Assembly (NCBI GenBank): GCA_003014445.1
Contig: PYGH01000005.1
Coordinates: forward strand, 1-64,000
Direction: 5' to 3'
From: Fusobacterium naviforme
GTDB taxonomy: Bacteria; Bacillota; Clostridia; Lachnospirales; Lachnospiraceae
Length of the DNA stretch: 64,000 bases
The stretch's first letter is position 1, and each line of letters opens with the position of its first letter. Below are positions 46,512-54,929 of the stretch, piece after piece. Under the pieces are notes generated by a model. The model saw only the letters and a program-made list of their open reading frames with translations. It ran no database searches and had not been told where the DNA came from. Both the position numbers and the translations under genes were made by a program.

Positions 46512-46569
46512 ATGCTTACCTCATTTCATTTTCGATTGCTGCGCCCCGAAATAGCAGGCAAAGCGAAGC

Positions 46570-46599
46570 ACCCCTACAATCTTTTCAGACCGTAGGGGT
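46570..46599 (-). promoter_or_regulatory. Hairpin between scfA and scfB
   Basis: ACCCCTAC and GTAGGGGT form 8-bp arms (46592-46599 and 46570-46577 on the minus strand) around a 14-base loop. No T-tract follows. It could lower read-through from the small peptide gene into the maturase gene or protect the scfA mRNA end. Confidence 0.5.
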
Positions 46600-46652
46600 A
46601 CCCCGATGCTCCCTCACTTTTGAACACAAAAGGACGGGCCTCATCGCGAACC

Positions 46653-46799
46653 TTATCTGTTCTCGTTCTCGCAGCTCTGGTTTCCGACGGTGCAGGAAGT
46701 CTTGCACGCGGACTGGCAGGAAGTCTGGCACTCGCCGCAGCCGCCCTTCTTCATGCTTTCCTTCAGGGGCTTTTCATTTAAGGTCATAACGTGCTTCAT
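46653..46799 (-). CDS. scfA: SCIFF ribosomally made peptide precursor
   Basis: A 48-residue peptide with six cysteines at positions 21, 24, 28, 32, 36 and 43, matching the name six cysteines in forty-five residues. The conserved leader is MKHVMTLNEKPLKESMKKGG. The maturase next door links cysteines to partner residues by thioether bonds. The ATG at 46799 has GGAGGAG upstream; the frame is open earlier but no site supports an earlier start. The mature product and its role remain unknown in the literature I know. Confidence 0.95.
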   Translation of the reverse strand: MKHVMTLNEKPLKESMKKGGCGECQTSCQSACKTSCTVGNQSCENENR

Positions 46800-46832
46800 A
46801 TCGTACTCCTCCTCTCGGTCAATGCTCTCGGA

Positions 46833-46861
46833 ATTATAACACATCGCTTATAGGTTGACAA
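46833..46861 (-). promoter_or_regulatory. Promoter of scfA
   Basis: On the minus strand there is TTGTCA (46856-46861), a 17-base spacer and TATAAT (46833-46838) preceded by TGT (extended -10). The -35 overlaps the stop codon region of the upstream CNNM gene. Confidence 0.75.
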
Positions 46862-48119
46862 CGGATTTCTCCGCGGGGCACCAGAGCCGGAGCTGCGCGA
46901 CGCGGTTCTTCTCCATGCGCTCCACCCTGAGCCGCACGCCGGAGCTGCTCACGGACTCTCCCTTCTTCGGCAGATGGTCAAGCAGTCCCATCACCAGTCC
47001 GCCGACGGACTCGAAGTCCTCTGAGGAGAGCGCAAGGTGCAGCACATCATTCAGCTCGCTGATTCTCAGATTCCCATCCACAAGATATTCGCCCGGCGCG
47101 ACGCGGCGTATGCTCTTCTCCTCGTCTGTGTCGTACTCGTCCCGAATCTCTCCGACGATCTCCTCCAGTATGTCCTCCATGGTCACCATGCCTGCGGTGA
47201 CGCCGTACTCATCCAGGACAATCGCGATATTTGTGAAATTCTTCCGCATCTCCACCATGAGCTCCGCGGTCTTCTTATGCTCATAGGTAAAAAGCGGCGC
47301 CCGCATGAGCTCCGGGATGCTGAAGAGCTGCTCTGCGTCGCGAAACAGAAGATCCTTCACATTCAGTATTCCCACGATCACATCCGGGGAATCTCTGCAC
47401 ACAGGAATGCGCGTATATTTCTCACGCCGGACGAGCTCCATCAGAGTCTCATAATCATCATGCTCCTCGACACAGATCATATCAATGCGCGGAATCATGA
47501 TGTCCCGCGCGAGGATCTCCCCGAAGTCAAAGACATTGTCCAGAAGCACCCTCTCATCCTGCTCGATCACGCCCTCCTCGTGCCCCACGCGGACAATGGT
47601 TCTGAGCTCCTCCGCTGTCACTGTCTCCCGCCGTCCGGAGGAATGGAAGCCGAGCACCCGCAGCACCGCCGCAGTCAGCACATCGACCACATAAACCACC
47701 GGAGTGAGAAGAAACATCAGAGCGCGGATCGTGCCGGCCACCCGCAGCGAGATGCGCTCTGCCTCCCGAGTCGCCATGGTCTTCGGCGCAAGCTCACCAA
47801 ATACCAGCACTGCAAGGGTCAGGAGCCCCGTCGCGGCGCCGACTGCCCGGTTCCCGAAGAGATGTATGGTGAGGGTCGTCGCGAGGGAGGAGGCGTAGAG
47901 ATTCACCACATTGTTGCCGACCAGAATGACGGAGAGCATCTTCTCCGGCTGCTCAAAGACACGGAGCAGCAGCAGGGCCTTCTTACTTCCCCGCTCCGCG
48001 AGCGTCCGGATGCGGATACGGTTCACCGTCGTGAGCGCTGTCTCCGAGGAGGAAAAAAAGGCGGACAGCATCAGAAGTCCCGCCAGCACCAGTAAATTCA
48101 GTATATCAGTGCGTTCCAA
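46848..48119 (-). CDS. CNNM/CorC-family membrane protein with CBS domains
   Basis: A 423-residue protein. A DUF21/CNNM membrane domain (about 1-185; FFSSSETALTTVNRIR, LVFGELAPKTMA) is followed by two CBS domains (about 200-320) and a CorC/HlyC C-terminal domain (GGLVMGLLDHLPKKGE). Members are linked to magnesium or other cation export. The TTG at 48119 was chosen because GGAGG lies 8 bases upstream and the membrane domain starts there. It overlaps the lspA end by 14 bases. Confidence 0.87.
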   Translation of the reverse strand: MERTDILNLLVLAGLLMLSAFFSSSETALTTVNRIRIRTLAERGSKKALLLLRVFEQPEKMLSVILVGNNVVNLYASSLATTLTIHLFGNRAVGAATGLLTLAVLVFGELAPKTMATREAERISLRVAGTIRALMFLLTPVVYVVDVLTAAVLRVLGFHSSGRRETVTAEELRTIVRVGHEEGVIEQDERVLLDNVFDFGEILARDIMIPRIDMICVEEHDDYETLMELVRREKYTRIPVCRDSPDVIVGILNVKDLLFRDAEQLFSIPELMRAPLFTYEHKKTAELMVEMRKNFTNIAIVLDEYGVTAGMVTMEDILEEIVGEIRDEYDTDEEKSIRRVAPGEYLVDGNLRISELNDVLHLALSSEDFESVGGLVMGLLDHLPKKGESVSSSGVRLRVERMEKNRVAQLRLWCPAEKSVVNL

Positions 48120-48579
48120 GCCTTTTCCCTCCGCGTGCTCTGCCTGCGCCTGTGAGCAGTGCGCCAAGCGCGATAAAAACATCTCCCAGATTAAAAACGA
48201 TCCTGTTGACCAGCGGCAGCTCCACATAGAGATAGTCCACCACGTGACCGCGGAAGAAGCGGTCAAAGAGATTGCTCAGGGCTCCGCCGAGTGCCGCCGA
48301 GAGACCGAGCTTCTCCAGGCTGTGCCCCCGCCGCGGCAGCAATAGAGAGATGCGAAACAGCATGATACTTGAAACCGCGAGCGGCAGACAGCGTATGAGC
48401 TCCGGGAATTCTCTCAGAGCTCCCATGGGAAAACCGCTGTTGTGCAGCTTCCTGAACTGAACTCTGCCCTTCGTTCCTGCAATGTCACGCGGAAACTCTT
48501 CCGCCCCCATGCGCTCTATCCCTGATTTGACAATGAGATCTGATCCCGCAATGAGCGGGATCAACCCAAGGTACAGCAT
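48106..48579 (-). CDS. lspA: Signal peptidase II (lipoprotein signal peptidase)
   Basis: A 157-residue inner-membrane aspartyl protease that removes lipoprotein signal peptides. It has four hydrophobic segments and both catalytic regions: GGALSNLFDRFFRGHVVDYL and, later, NLGDVFIALGALL. The second motif is FNLGD where FN(V/I)AD is usual, a mild divergence. The ribosome-binding site before the ATG is weak (GAAAGAG). A much stronger AGGAGG precedes a different-frame ATG 70 bases upstream. Confidence 0.85.
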   Translation of the reverse strand: MLYLGLIPLIAGSDLIVKSGIERMGAEEFPRDIAGTKGRVQFRKLHNSGFPMGALREFPELIRCLPLAVSSIMLFRISLLLPRRGHSLEKLGLSAALGGALSNLFDRFFRGHVVDYLYVELPLVNRIVFNLGDVFIALGALLTGAGRARGGKRLGTH

Positions 48580-48700
48580 ATGCCACTCTCTTTCCCGCGC
48601 CGTTCTGTCCCTCTGCCGGCGCGCTGTTTTTCCTGATCAAAAGCTGCATTTTCAGCTCTCCCTCCTCAAGAGGAATCCTTTCCCTTGCATGCTTTTTTTC

Positions 48701-48711
48701 ATCATAGCACA
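48701..48711 (-). promoter_or_regulatory. Extended -10 promoter before lspA
   Basis: TGTGCTATGAT on the minus strand about 120 bases before the lspA start. No convincing -35 is present. Confidence 0.45.
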
Positions 48712-48749
48712 TCCCGCTTTCTTTTCATATGCGCTTTGAGACGCAGAAT

Positions 48750-48783
48750 CCCCCGCCACGGCCTCGGAAGGCCACAGCGGGGG
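48750..48783 (-). terminator. Hairpin after htrA, probable terminator
   Basis: CCCCCGC (48750-48756) pairs with GCGGGGG (48777-48783), with an inner pairing of GGCC bases. It lies about 60 bases after the htrA stop. On the minus strand the bases that follow are not T-rich, so the terminator call rests on position and stem strength. Confidence 0.55.
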
Positions 48784-48845
48784 AACATTCACTCAGCTGT
48801 CAGAATATTTCTGAATGCAGCTGCACTTTATACAGCGGAAGCCGC

Positions 48846-50363
48846 TTACCACTGGAACTGGAAGCCGCCGTTCCGGAAGAAATCGTCGATGCTTCCCCAA
48901 GGTATGCGCCCGGAGCCTCTGTCGGAGGAACCCTCCTCCTCACTGCTGTCCGGCTGCTCAGCTGCACCGGAGGACCTTCCCTCGACACTTCCCTGCGCCG
49001 CCAGCGTGATCTGAATCTCCTTTTCCTCGTAGCTCTTGCCGCTCGGACGCTGCACCGTCAGCGTGACGGTCTCTCCCTTGCTGTAGCGGGTCAGCCGTTC
49101 CTTCAGCTCCTCAATGGTCGTGACGGTCTGCCCCTCAAATTTTGTGATGATATCGCTCTCCTGCAGGTCGGAATGCGCCGCCGCACCGCCGTCCAGCAGC
49201 TTGTAGACAAAGATACCGACCGGCATATTGAATTTCTGGGCGGCCTCCTCATCCACATTCTGACCCTGAAAGCCGATGTAGCCTCTGTCCGCCTCTGCGA
49301 CCTGCGCCCTCGTCTTCTGCGTTGACAGCGTCTCAATGAGCTGTGTCACACTGGAGATCGGGATTGCGTAGCCCATGCCCTCAACTGTCGTATCGACGCT
49401 CTTCGACTCATTGATGCCGATGACCTGTCCCTGCATATTCAGCAGCGCTCCACCGGAGTTGCCCGGATTGATCGCCGCATCCGTCTGAAGAAGATTCTGA
49501 ACCTTTGCCTTCTCACCCGTGGCGGCATCCTGTGCTGTGATGGTTCTGTTCATCGCACTCACATAGCCGACCGTGACGGACTGTCCATAGCCGAGCGCAT
49601 TCCCGATCGCGATAACCCCCTGCCCGACCTTCAGCTTCTCAGAATCGCCGACCTCTGCGACCTTGATCTCCGCCCTGGTCTCATCGGAGACATCAGACTT
49701 CTTCACCGCTATGACGGCAACATCCGCCGCGGAATCCGTGCCCTTCAGCTCTGCGTCCACGCTCTGACCGTCGATGAACTGTACCGACATGCTGGTCGTA
49801 TTCGCGACGACGTGATTGTTTGTGACGATGAGATACTCCTCATCATTTTCGCCGATCAGAATACCCGAGCCGGCGCCGGAGGTCTCGTAGGTCTGTGCGC
49901 GCCCGAACCAGTCACTGACCTGCTGCTCCCCCTTCACATTGATGGCGACAACAGAAGGCATGGCCTTCTCGACTATCGCCGAGACATCCAGATTGGAGCT
50001 CCCGGCAAGCGTCTCGGAGGCTGCGTCCCTCTGGCTCTCCGCACTCTCCCGTGCCGGAGCCTGTGTCTGCTTCTCCTCTGCGCTTTCACTCCTCCCCGCC
50101 ACGGCACTGCTCTCCGCCGCAGCGCTGCCCGCCGCGCTTCTGCCCGCCACATGGCCCACGCCTGACATGGTCACACCCGCAACGCAGCCGAAGACCAGCG
50201 CGCAGGCCGCGGAGGTTCCGAGCTTCCGCAGCAGGCTGCCGCTCTTTTTTGCTTCCTTCGGCCCCTCGTCCGGCGCCCCATAGCTGCCCCCGGAGCTTCC
50301 CGCCGCCGTGTTATCATAGGGCATATTGCTGTAATTCTGATACTGATTGTTCTCACCGTACAT
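48846..50363 (-). CDS. htrA: HtrA/DegP-like membrane serine protease
   Basis: A 505-residue protease. An N-terminal cytoplasmic part (1-44) rich in Asn, Tyr and Gly is followed by one membrane helix (about 48-68) and a Ser/Ala-rich linker. The trypsin-like domain has the catalytic triad His184 (VTNNHVV), Asp214 (SAADVAVI) and Ser303 (NPGNSGGALL). One PDZ domain (about 355-440) and a low-complexity tail complete it. It handles misfolded exported proteins at the membrane. GGAGGAATC precedes the ATG. It sits just after the glycan operon but is separated from it by an inverted repeat. Confidence 0.93.
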   Translation of the reverse strand: MYGENNQYQNYSNMPYDNTAAGSSGGSYGAPDEGPKEAKKSGSLLRKLGTSAACALVFGCVAGVTMSGVGHVAGRSAAGSAAAESSAVAGRSESAEEKQTQAPARESAESQRDAASETLAGSSNLDVSAIVEKAMPSVVAINVKGEQQVSDWFGRAQTYETSGAGSGILIGENDEEYLIVTNNHVVANTTSMSVQFIDGQSVDAELKGTDSAADVAVIAVKKSDVSDETRAEIKVAEVGDSEKLKVGQGVIAIGNALGYGQSVTVGYVSAMNRTITAQDAATGEKAKVQNLLQTDAAINPGNSGGALLNMQGQVIGINESKSVDTTVEGMGYAIPISSVTQLIETLSTQKTRAQVAEADRGYIGFQGQNVDEEAAQKFNMPVGIFVYKLLDGGAAAHSDLQESDIITKFEGQTVTTIEELKERLTRYSKGETVTLTVQRPSGKSYEEKEIQITLAAQGSVEGRSSGAAEQPDSSEEEGSSDRGSGRIPWGSIDDFFRNGGFQFQW

Positions 50364-50511
50364 CGCAGATTCCTCCGTTTCTCTCTATCGGATTTTTGGA
50401 GCCCCCCGCGCCTGTCTCCTGACAGTACCGCTGCCCGGCTCCGAAGCTTCTTCCCGCTTACAGAAGATAGTATAAAGAAGCTTTGTGAAGGAACTGTGTT
50501 CGAAATCAGGA

Positions 50512-50550
50512 AGAACTGTGAAATCACAGCGCCCCGTGATTCACAGTTCT
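50512..50550 (-). terminator. Inverted repeat at the end of the glycan operon
   Basis: On the minus strand AGAACTGTGAATCAC (50536-50550) pairs with the mirror arm at 50512-50527, with one bulged base, around an 8-base GC-rich loop. It is about 40 bases past the LCP-protein stop codon. The following T-content is modest (TCCTGATTTCG), so it is a probable but not perfect terminator. Confidence 0.6.
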
Positions 50551-50588
50551 CCGCTTGATCCTGTTCTGTTTTGCCCCGCACAGTCCGC

Positions 50589-52397
50589 TCAGATCTGCGG
50601 AAGAGCCTCCGCCATCGGCGCCGCAGCCGGCGTCGAAGCTGTGGGAGCGGGCGCAGCCGCACTTGTCGCCGCTGCTGTGTGTCCCGGACCCGAGTTGACA
50701 TATTCACTCGCATCCGCATCCTGAGAGCGGGGTGAGGGAGCTGCGGGGGCAGTGGAGGCCGCGCTCGTGCCGCGTGTTCCCTCCGCTCCCGGGTAAGCTG
50801 CTGAGCCTGTACCTGCACCCGGTCGCGCCGGAGACAGCCCTCCCGGATATTCCTCCGTGCTCGCTGCCGCGCTCTCTGTGGGCTGCGGAGACAGCCGCCC
50901 CGCGCTGCCGCTCTCTATGATGCTTCCATCCGGCGCGGTCTCACGGCGGGTGCCCGGCGCGCCGGGCAGGAGATTTCCGCGACTGTCCGTCGGCGGCTCA
51001 TCATCCGCATCCGACTCCTCATAGTCATAGAGCGGATTTCCGTGGCTGTCCGTCTCGGGGACAAAGCGGCCGTCCGCATCTGTCGGGTGAAGCGGCCTTC
51101 CAAAATCATCGGTCTCCGGAACGGTATCCCCGTTCTCGTCGGTCTCCTGACTGCTCCTTTTGCCGCTGTCCGCCCTGCTGCTCTCCTCCTCTTCCTCGTC
51201 CTCTTCCTGCTCACGCTGCTGCTTCTCGTAGCTCTCGTAGCGATACTTTTCCCGATCCGAGGCAATGCGGTTATCAATCTCCCTCACTCTGCCGGAGACC
51301 GCATACTCCTGATCGGCAAAGAGAAAGGTGTGAAGCTGCTTTACATTGGACTCCAGCGTGTGTGGAAGCACACATGCGCCCTTCTTCCCCATATTGACCT
51401 CTCTGCGGTCCATGGGGAAGCCCAGCGTGCCCGCAATGCTGTACTTCGTCACATTCACCGCGAGATTCATGCCGTCGTCCCACTTGAGACTCGTCGCAAC
51501 CATGGACAGCATATTTCCGGCGAGATCCGAGAGCGTCTGTGCATCCGCGTGCTTCGCCTTCTCCACACAGAGCTGAATAATCTTCCTCTGTCGCTCCGTT
51601 CTCGTGTAGTCATTGTCCATGTAGCGCAGGCGCGCGTACGCGACAGCCTGAATTCCATCCAGATGGTTCATGCCCGGGCTCTTCAGCTGCACGGAGCCGA
51701 TGCCTGTGCCCTTGACCGTCTCCGTGATGTAGGAATTGATATACTTGAACTCCGCGTTGCTGATGTCCACATCCACCCCGCCGAGAATATTGACGCCCGT
51801 CGCGACGGCCTTCCAGTTGAAGGTGATGTAGTCCGTGATATTCAGATCCAGATTCTGGTTCAGCGCCTTGACCGCGAGCTCCGGTCCTCCGATCGCGTAG
51901 GCGGCATTGATCTTGCTGTAGGAGCCGTTTGCGAGTGAGAGGTAGGAGTCGCGGAACACACTTGCGATCCGTATCTCTCCGTTCTCGCGGTTGATGCTGA
52001 CAATCATGATGACATCGGAATTATTGCCGCGGCCAACTGAGGAATCTCGTGAATCCACACCGAAGGCCGCGATGTTCCAGTAGCCCTTCATCTTCTTGAT
52101 GTCCTCGCTGGAGAGCTCCGTATTCTCGACATTTTCCGCCGCGAATTCCAGACGCTGTATCTTGCTGTACTGCTTTAATACATAGCGATAGGCGAAGATG
52201 CCCGCGAGCACAAACAGCTCCAGCACCGCGAGAAGGATGATTCTCCGCACGCGAAGCTCCGCCGCAGAGCGCCTTCTCTGCGGCTTGTCCTGCCAGGCGC
52301 GCTCGCGCCCTGCGCCTCCTGACTCCCGCGCGGTGCCTCTCCTGCGGCTCCTGCCGCGCAGCAGCTCACCCCTCACTTCATTATCCCGATCCTGCAT
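50589..52397 (-). CDS. LytR-CpsA-Psr family glycopolymer ligase
   Basis: A 602-residue protein. A charged cytoplasmic N-terminus and one membrane helix (about 50-72) precede the LCP catalytic domain (about 105-270), with AAFGVDSRDSSVGRGNNSDVIM, SVFRDSYLSL and RLRYMDNDYTRTERQRKII. LCP proteins attach polyprenyl-linked glycans to peptidoglycan. The last 220 residues are disordered: an acidic stretch, three imperfect repeats of about 19 residues (DGRFVPETDSHGNPLYD type), then Ala/Pro/Ser-rich sequence. The ATG at 52397 is chosen over a GTG two codons earlier because AGGAG is 8 bases upstream of it. It is the last gene of the glycan operon, so it likely attaches that operon's polymer to the wall. 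Confidence 0.93.
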   Translation of the reverse strand: MQDRDNEVRGELLRGRSRRRGTARESGGAGRERAWQDKPQRRRSAAELRVRRIILLAVLELFVLAGIFAYRYVLKQYSKIQRLEFAAENVENTELSSEDIKKMKGYWNIAAFGVDSRDSSVGRGNNSDVIMIVSINRENGEIRIASVFRDSYLSLANGSYSKINAAYAIGGPELAVKALNQNLDLNITDYITFNWKAVATGVNILGGVDVDISNAEFKYINSYITETVKGTGIGSVQLKSPGMNHLDGIQAVAYARLRYMDNDYTRTERQRKIIQLCVEKAKHADAQTLSDLAGNMLSMVATSLKWDDGMNLAVNVTKYSIAGTLGFPMDRREVNMGKKGACVLPHTLESNVKQLHTFLFADQEYAVSGRVREIDNRIASDREKYRYESYEKQQREQEEDEEEEESSRADSGKRSSQETDENGDTVPETDDFGRPLHPTDADGRFVPETDSHGNPLYDYEESDADDEPPTDSRGNLLPGAPGTRRETAPDGSIIESGSAGRLSPQPTESAAASTEEYPGGLSPARPGAGTGSAAYPGAEGTRGTSAASTAPAAPSPRSQDADASEYVNSGPGHTAAATSAAAPAPTASTPAAAPMAEALPQI

Positions 52398-52450
52398 GAA
52401 CACTACTCCTCTGAGGCCCGCATGGGACAGCTGTCTCCCTGCCGCCTCTC

Positions 52451-53857
52451 TCAGTACGCATTTTTATTCACAAATCCGCGAAATATGGTCAGAAACATAA
52501 TCTTTAAGTCAAAGCCCAGCGTCCAGTTCTCAATATAGTAGAGATCGTACTCAATCCGCCGCTCAATCGAGGTGTCTCCGCGCAGACCGTTCACCTGTGC
52601 CCAGCCAGTGAGACCCGGGCGCACCTGATGCTTGATCATATAGTGCGGAATCTCCTCCCTGAACTTCTCCACGAAAAACGGCCGCTCGGGCCTGGGCCCG
52701 ACGAGACTCATATCCCCCTTCAGGATATTGAAGAACTGCGGCATCTCGTCGATGCTGGTCTTCCGTATGAAGCGACCCACCGCTGTGACCCGCGGATCAT
52801 GCTTCGTGGTCCACTCCTTCCGCTCCTCATCATCGACCTGAAGACGCATGGAGCGGAACTTGTACATGCGGAAGGGCCTCTGATGCAGCCCGACTCTCTC
52901 CTGCCTGAAAATCACCGGCCCCTCGCTCGTGAGACGCACCAGCAGCGCCGTCACCAGCATGACGGGCGAGAAGAGGATGATGCCGACCAGGGCTCCGACA
53001 ATATCCACCGCCCGCTTCACCGCCGCATTGTAGAGCTCCGTCAGCGGAACGTGGCGTATATTGATCACCGGCATCCCGGCGACATCCTCGATATAGGGAA
53101 TGGTCGGTATGACGCCGTAATAATCCGGTATAAACTTCGTGTGCACACCGGACTTCTCGCAGAGCTGCACAATCTCCTTGAGGCGCTCATACTGCTTCAG
53201 CGCGAGCGTAATCGCGATCTCGTCCAGCACATTGAGATCCAGTATCTCCTGAAGATTATCCACCGTTCCTATGACACGCACGCCGTGGTACTCCGTGCCC
53301 CGCTCCTCGCTGTCGTCAAGAATCCCCCGGATCCTGTAGCCCCACTCCGGATTGGTCAGAATGCGGTCAATATAGCCCTTAGCCGCCGTGCTGTAGCCAA
53401 TGAGCAGGATCTGCTTCTGATTAAAGCCCTTTCTCCTGAGCCGCCGCAGCGCCGTGCGTATGAGATTGCGCCCGGCCGTCGTAAACACAATGCTGAGGAG
53501 ATAGAAGACCAGAACCAGACGTCTGGAGAAGTGATAGAGATACTGGTTTTTTGAGCCGAGATACAAAACCAGTGTGAAGCACAGCAGCCCTATCGTGTTG
53601 ACCTTCAGTATATTGGCAAATTCTGCCCGCCGCCCGCTGGTGCGCTTCGGCGCGTAGAGCCCGAAGACAGCATTTAAAAGAAGGTAGAGCGGAACAATCA
53701 GAATCAGCGCACGCAAATACACCGCGAAGGGCAGTATGCCCATTCCCGGATGTGCGGCAAATAAAACGCACCAGGCGCAGAGATACGCGGCTGCGACCAG
53801 AATGGCGTCCAGTACCACATGAAGTCTGTTCAGCTGCTTTTGAAAGTCTTTAATCAT
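52451..53857 (-). CDS. Initiating phosphoglycosyl transferase
   Basis: A 468-residue polyprenyl-phosphate hexose-1-phosphate transferase (WbaP/EpsL type) that starts a surface glycan on the lipid carrier. It has four N-terminal helices, a Rossmann-like CoA-binding-type domain (about 140-240; LIGYSTAAKGYIDRIL), a fifth membrane helix (about 275-300) and the catalytic domain with KFRSMR and SIDEMPQFFNILKGDMSLVGPRPE. It ends with LTGWAQVNG. The start codon is uncertain (ATG at 53857, TTG two codons earlier; weak ribosome-binding site). It lies 53 bases before the LCP gene. Confidence 0.93.
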   Translation of the reverse strand: MIKDFQKQLNRLHVVLDAILVAAAYLCAWCVLFAAHPGMGILPFAVYLRALILIVPLYLLLNAVFGLYAPKRTSGRRAEFANILKVNTIGLLCFTLVLYLGSKNQYLYHFSRRLVLVFYLLSIVFTTAGRNLIRTALRRLRRKGFNQKQILLIGYSTAAKGYIDRILTNPEWGYRIRGILDDSEERGTEYHGVRVIGTVDNLQEILDLNVLDEIAITLALKQYERLKEIVQLCEKSGVHTKFIPDYYGVIPTIPYIEDVAGMPVINIRHVPLTELYNAAVKRAVDIVGALVGIILFSPVMLVTALLVRLTSEGPVIFRQERVGLHQRPFRMYKFRSMRLQVDDEERKEWTTKHDPRVTAVGRFIRKTSIDEMPQFFNILKGDMSLVGPRPERPFFVEKFREEIPHYMIKHQVRPGLTGWAQVNGLRGDTSIERRIEYDLYYIENWTLGFDLKIMFLTIFRGFVNKNAY

Positions 53858-53930
53858 GAGCAAAAGTATAATCCATTTTCCCTGCTTTTACTATGGAAAA
53901 TGAATCCCTTCCGGCAAAGATCATAGAAAT

Positions 53931-54929
53931 TTAAGATTCTGTTCCTTCTGTTGCGCCCGCTCTCCGGCCGCGCCGGATGAGATGCCGGAGATATAAAAAC
54001 GTCCCGATGAGCATCTCCCACTGAACTGATAACACCGCTGCGGGCGAAATCCGAGAAAAATCAACCCGGCTCACCCGCCCGAGTCCGCGAAAGCCCTCGG
54101 CGGTCCCGGAGAGCCATGCGGAAAGCAGACCCTTCTTCGCAAAGAAAACAGCCTTCACCAGCATCCCCGCGAGTATCCACGGGAAATTCAGGATCAGCTG
54201 CCAGTCCGGCATATTCTTGTACAGCAGCCAGATATGGTTCCTCGAGGCGAGCCGGACCTTGAAGGCGTTGTACTTAGAGCCGCTGGTTGCGCTGCCGTAG
54301 TGGAGCACCCGCGCCGCCGGACAGTAGCGGTTGTGATAGCCGCAGAGCTTCGCTCTCCAGCCGAGGTCTGTGTCCTCAAGGTAGGCGAAGTGCGCCTCGT
54401 CAAAGAGACCCAGCTGCTTAAGGAGCTCCGTGCGGTAGATCGCCGCTCCCCCGCAGGCGGAGAAGACCTCACAGCTCTCTCTGTAGCGCGCTGCCGGCTC
54501 CCCCGTGCCTCTCTGCCAGACCCAGCCCGGAAGAGAGAGCGCATCTCCGGCATCATCCACCGCACTGTGATCCTGCGTCCGCAGCATGAGCGCGCTGACA
54601 GAAAAGATACGCGGATGGCGCTCTATCTCACGGAGCAGCATCTCCACAAAGCTTGGAAACACCTCCGTGTCGTTATTCAGAAGTATGACATAGGGCGTCC
54701 GCACCTTCCGTATTCCCGCGTTGACGCCGCCCGCAAAGCCGAGATTCTCTGTCTCCTGAAGAAAGGGAACGCCCTCTGCCCTGAGCCAGTCGGCACTCCC
54801 GTCCTGAGAGGCATTTTCCACGACGAGAAGCTCAAAGTCCTGCACAGTCTGGTGTCGCAGCGCGGCGATGCACTGCGGGAGATACCTCATGCCATTGTAA
54901 TTTGGTATGACTACGGTCACGCGCTTCAT
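53931..54929 (-). CDS. Glycosyltransferase family 2 (rhamnosyltransferase-like)
   Basis: A 332-residue GT-A glycosyltransferase: VVIPNYNGMRYLPQCIAAL at the start, the metal-binding NND at about 85-87 and AYLEDTDLGWRAKLCGY later. A hydrophobic segment near residue 245-265 suggests membrane association. It resembles WbbL-type rhamnosyltransferases, but the donor sugar cannot be read from sequence. Its start overlaps the preceding gene by four bases. Confidence 0.88.
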   Translation of the reverse strand: MKRVTVVIPNYNGMRYLPQCIAALRHQTVQDFELLVVENASQDGSADWLRAEGVPFLQETENLGFAGGVNAGIRKVRTPYVILLNNDTEVFPSFVEMLLREIERHPRIFSVSALMLRTQDHSAVDDAGDALSLPGWVWQRGTGEPAARYRESCEVFSACGGAAIYRTELLKQLGLFDEAHFAYLEDTDLGWRAKLCGYHNRYCPAARVLHYGSATSGSKYNAFKVRLASRNHIWLLYKNMPDWQLILNFPWILAGMLVKAVFFAKKGLLSAWLSGTAEGFRGLGRVSRVDFSRISPAAVLSVQWEMLIGTFLYLRHLIRRGRRAGATEGTES

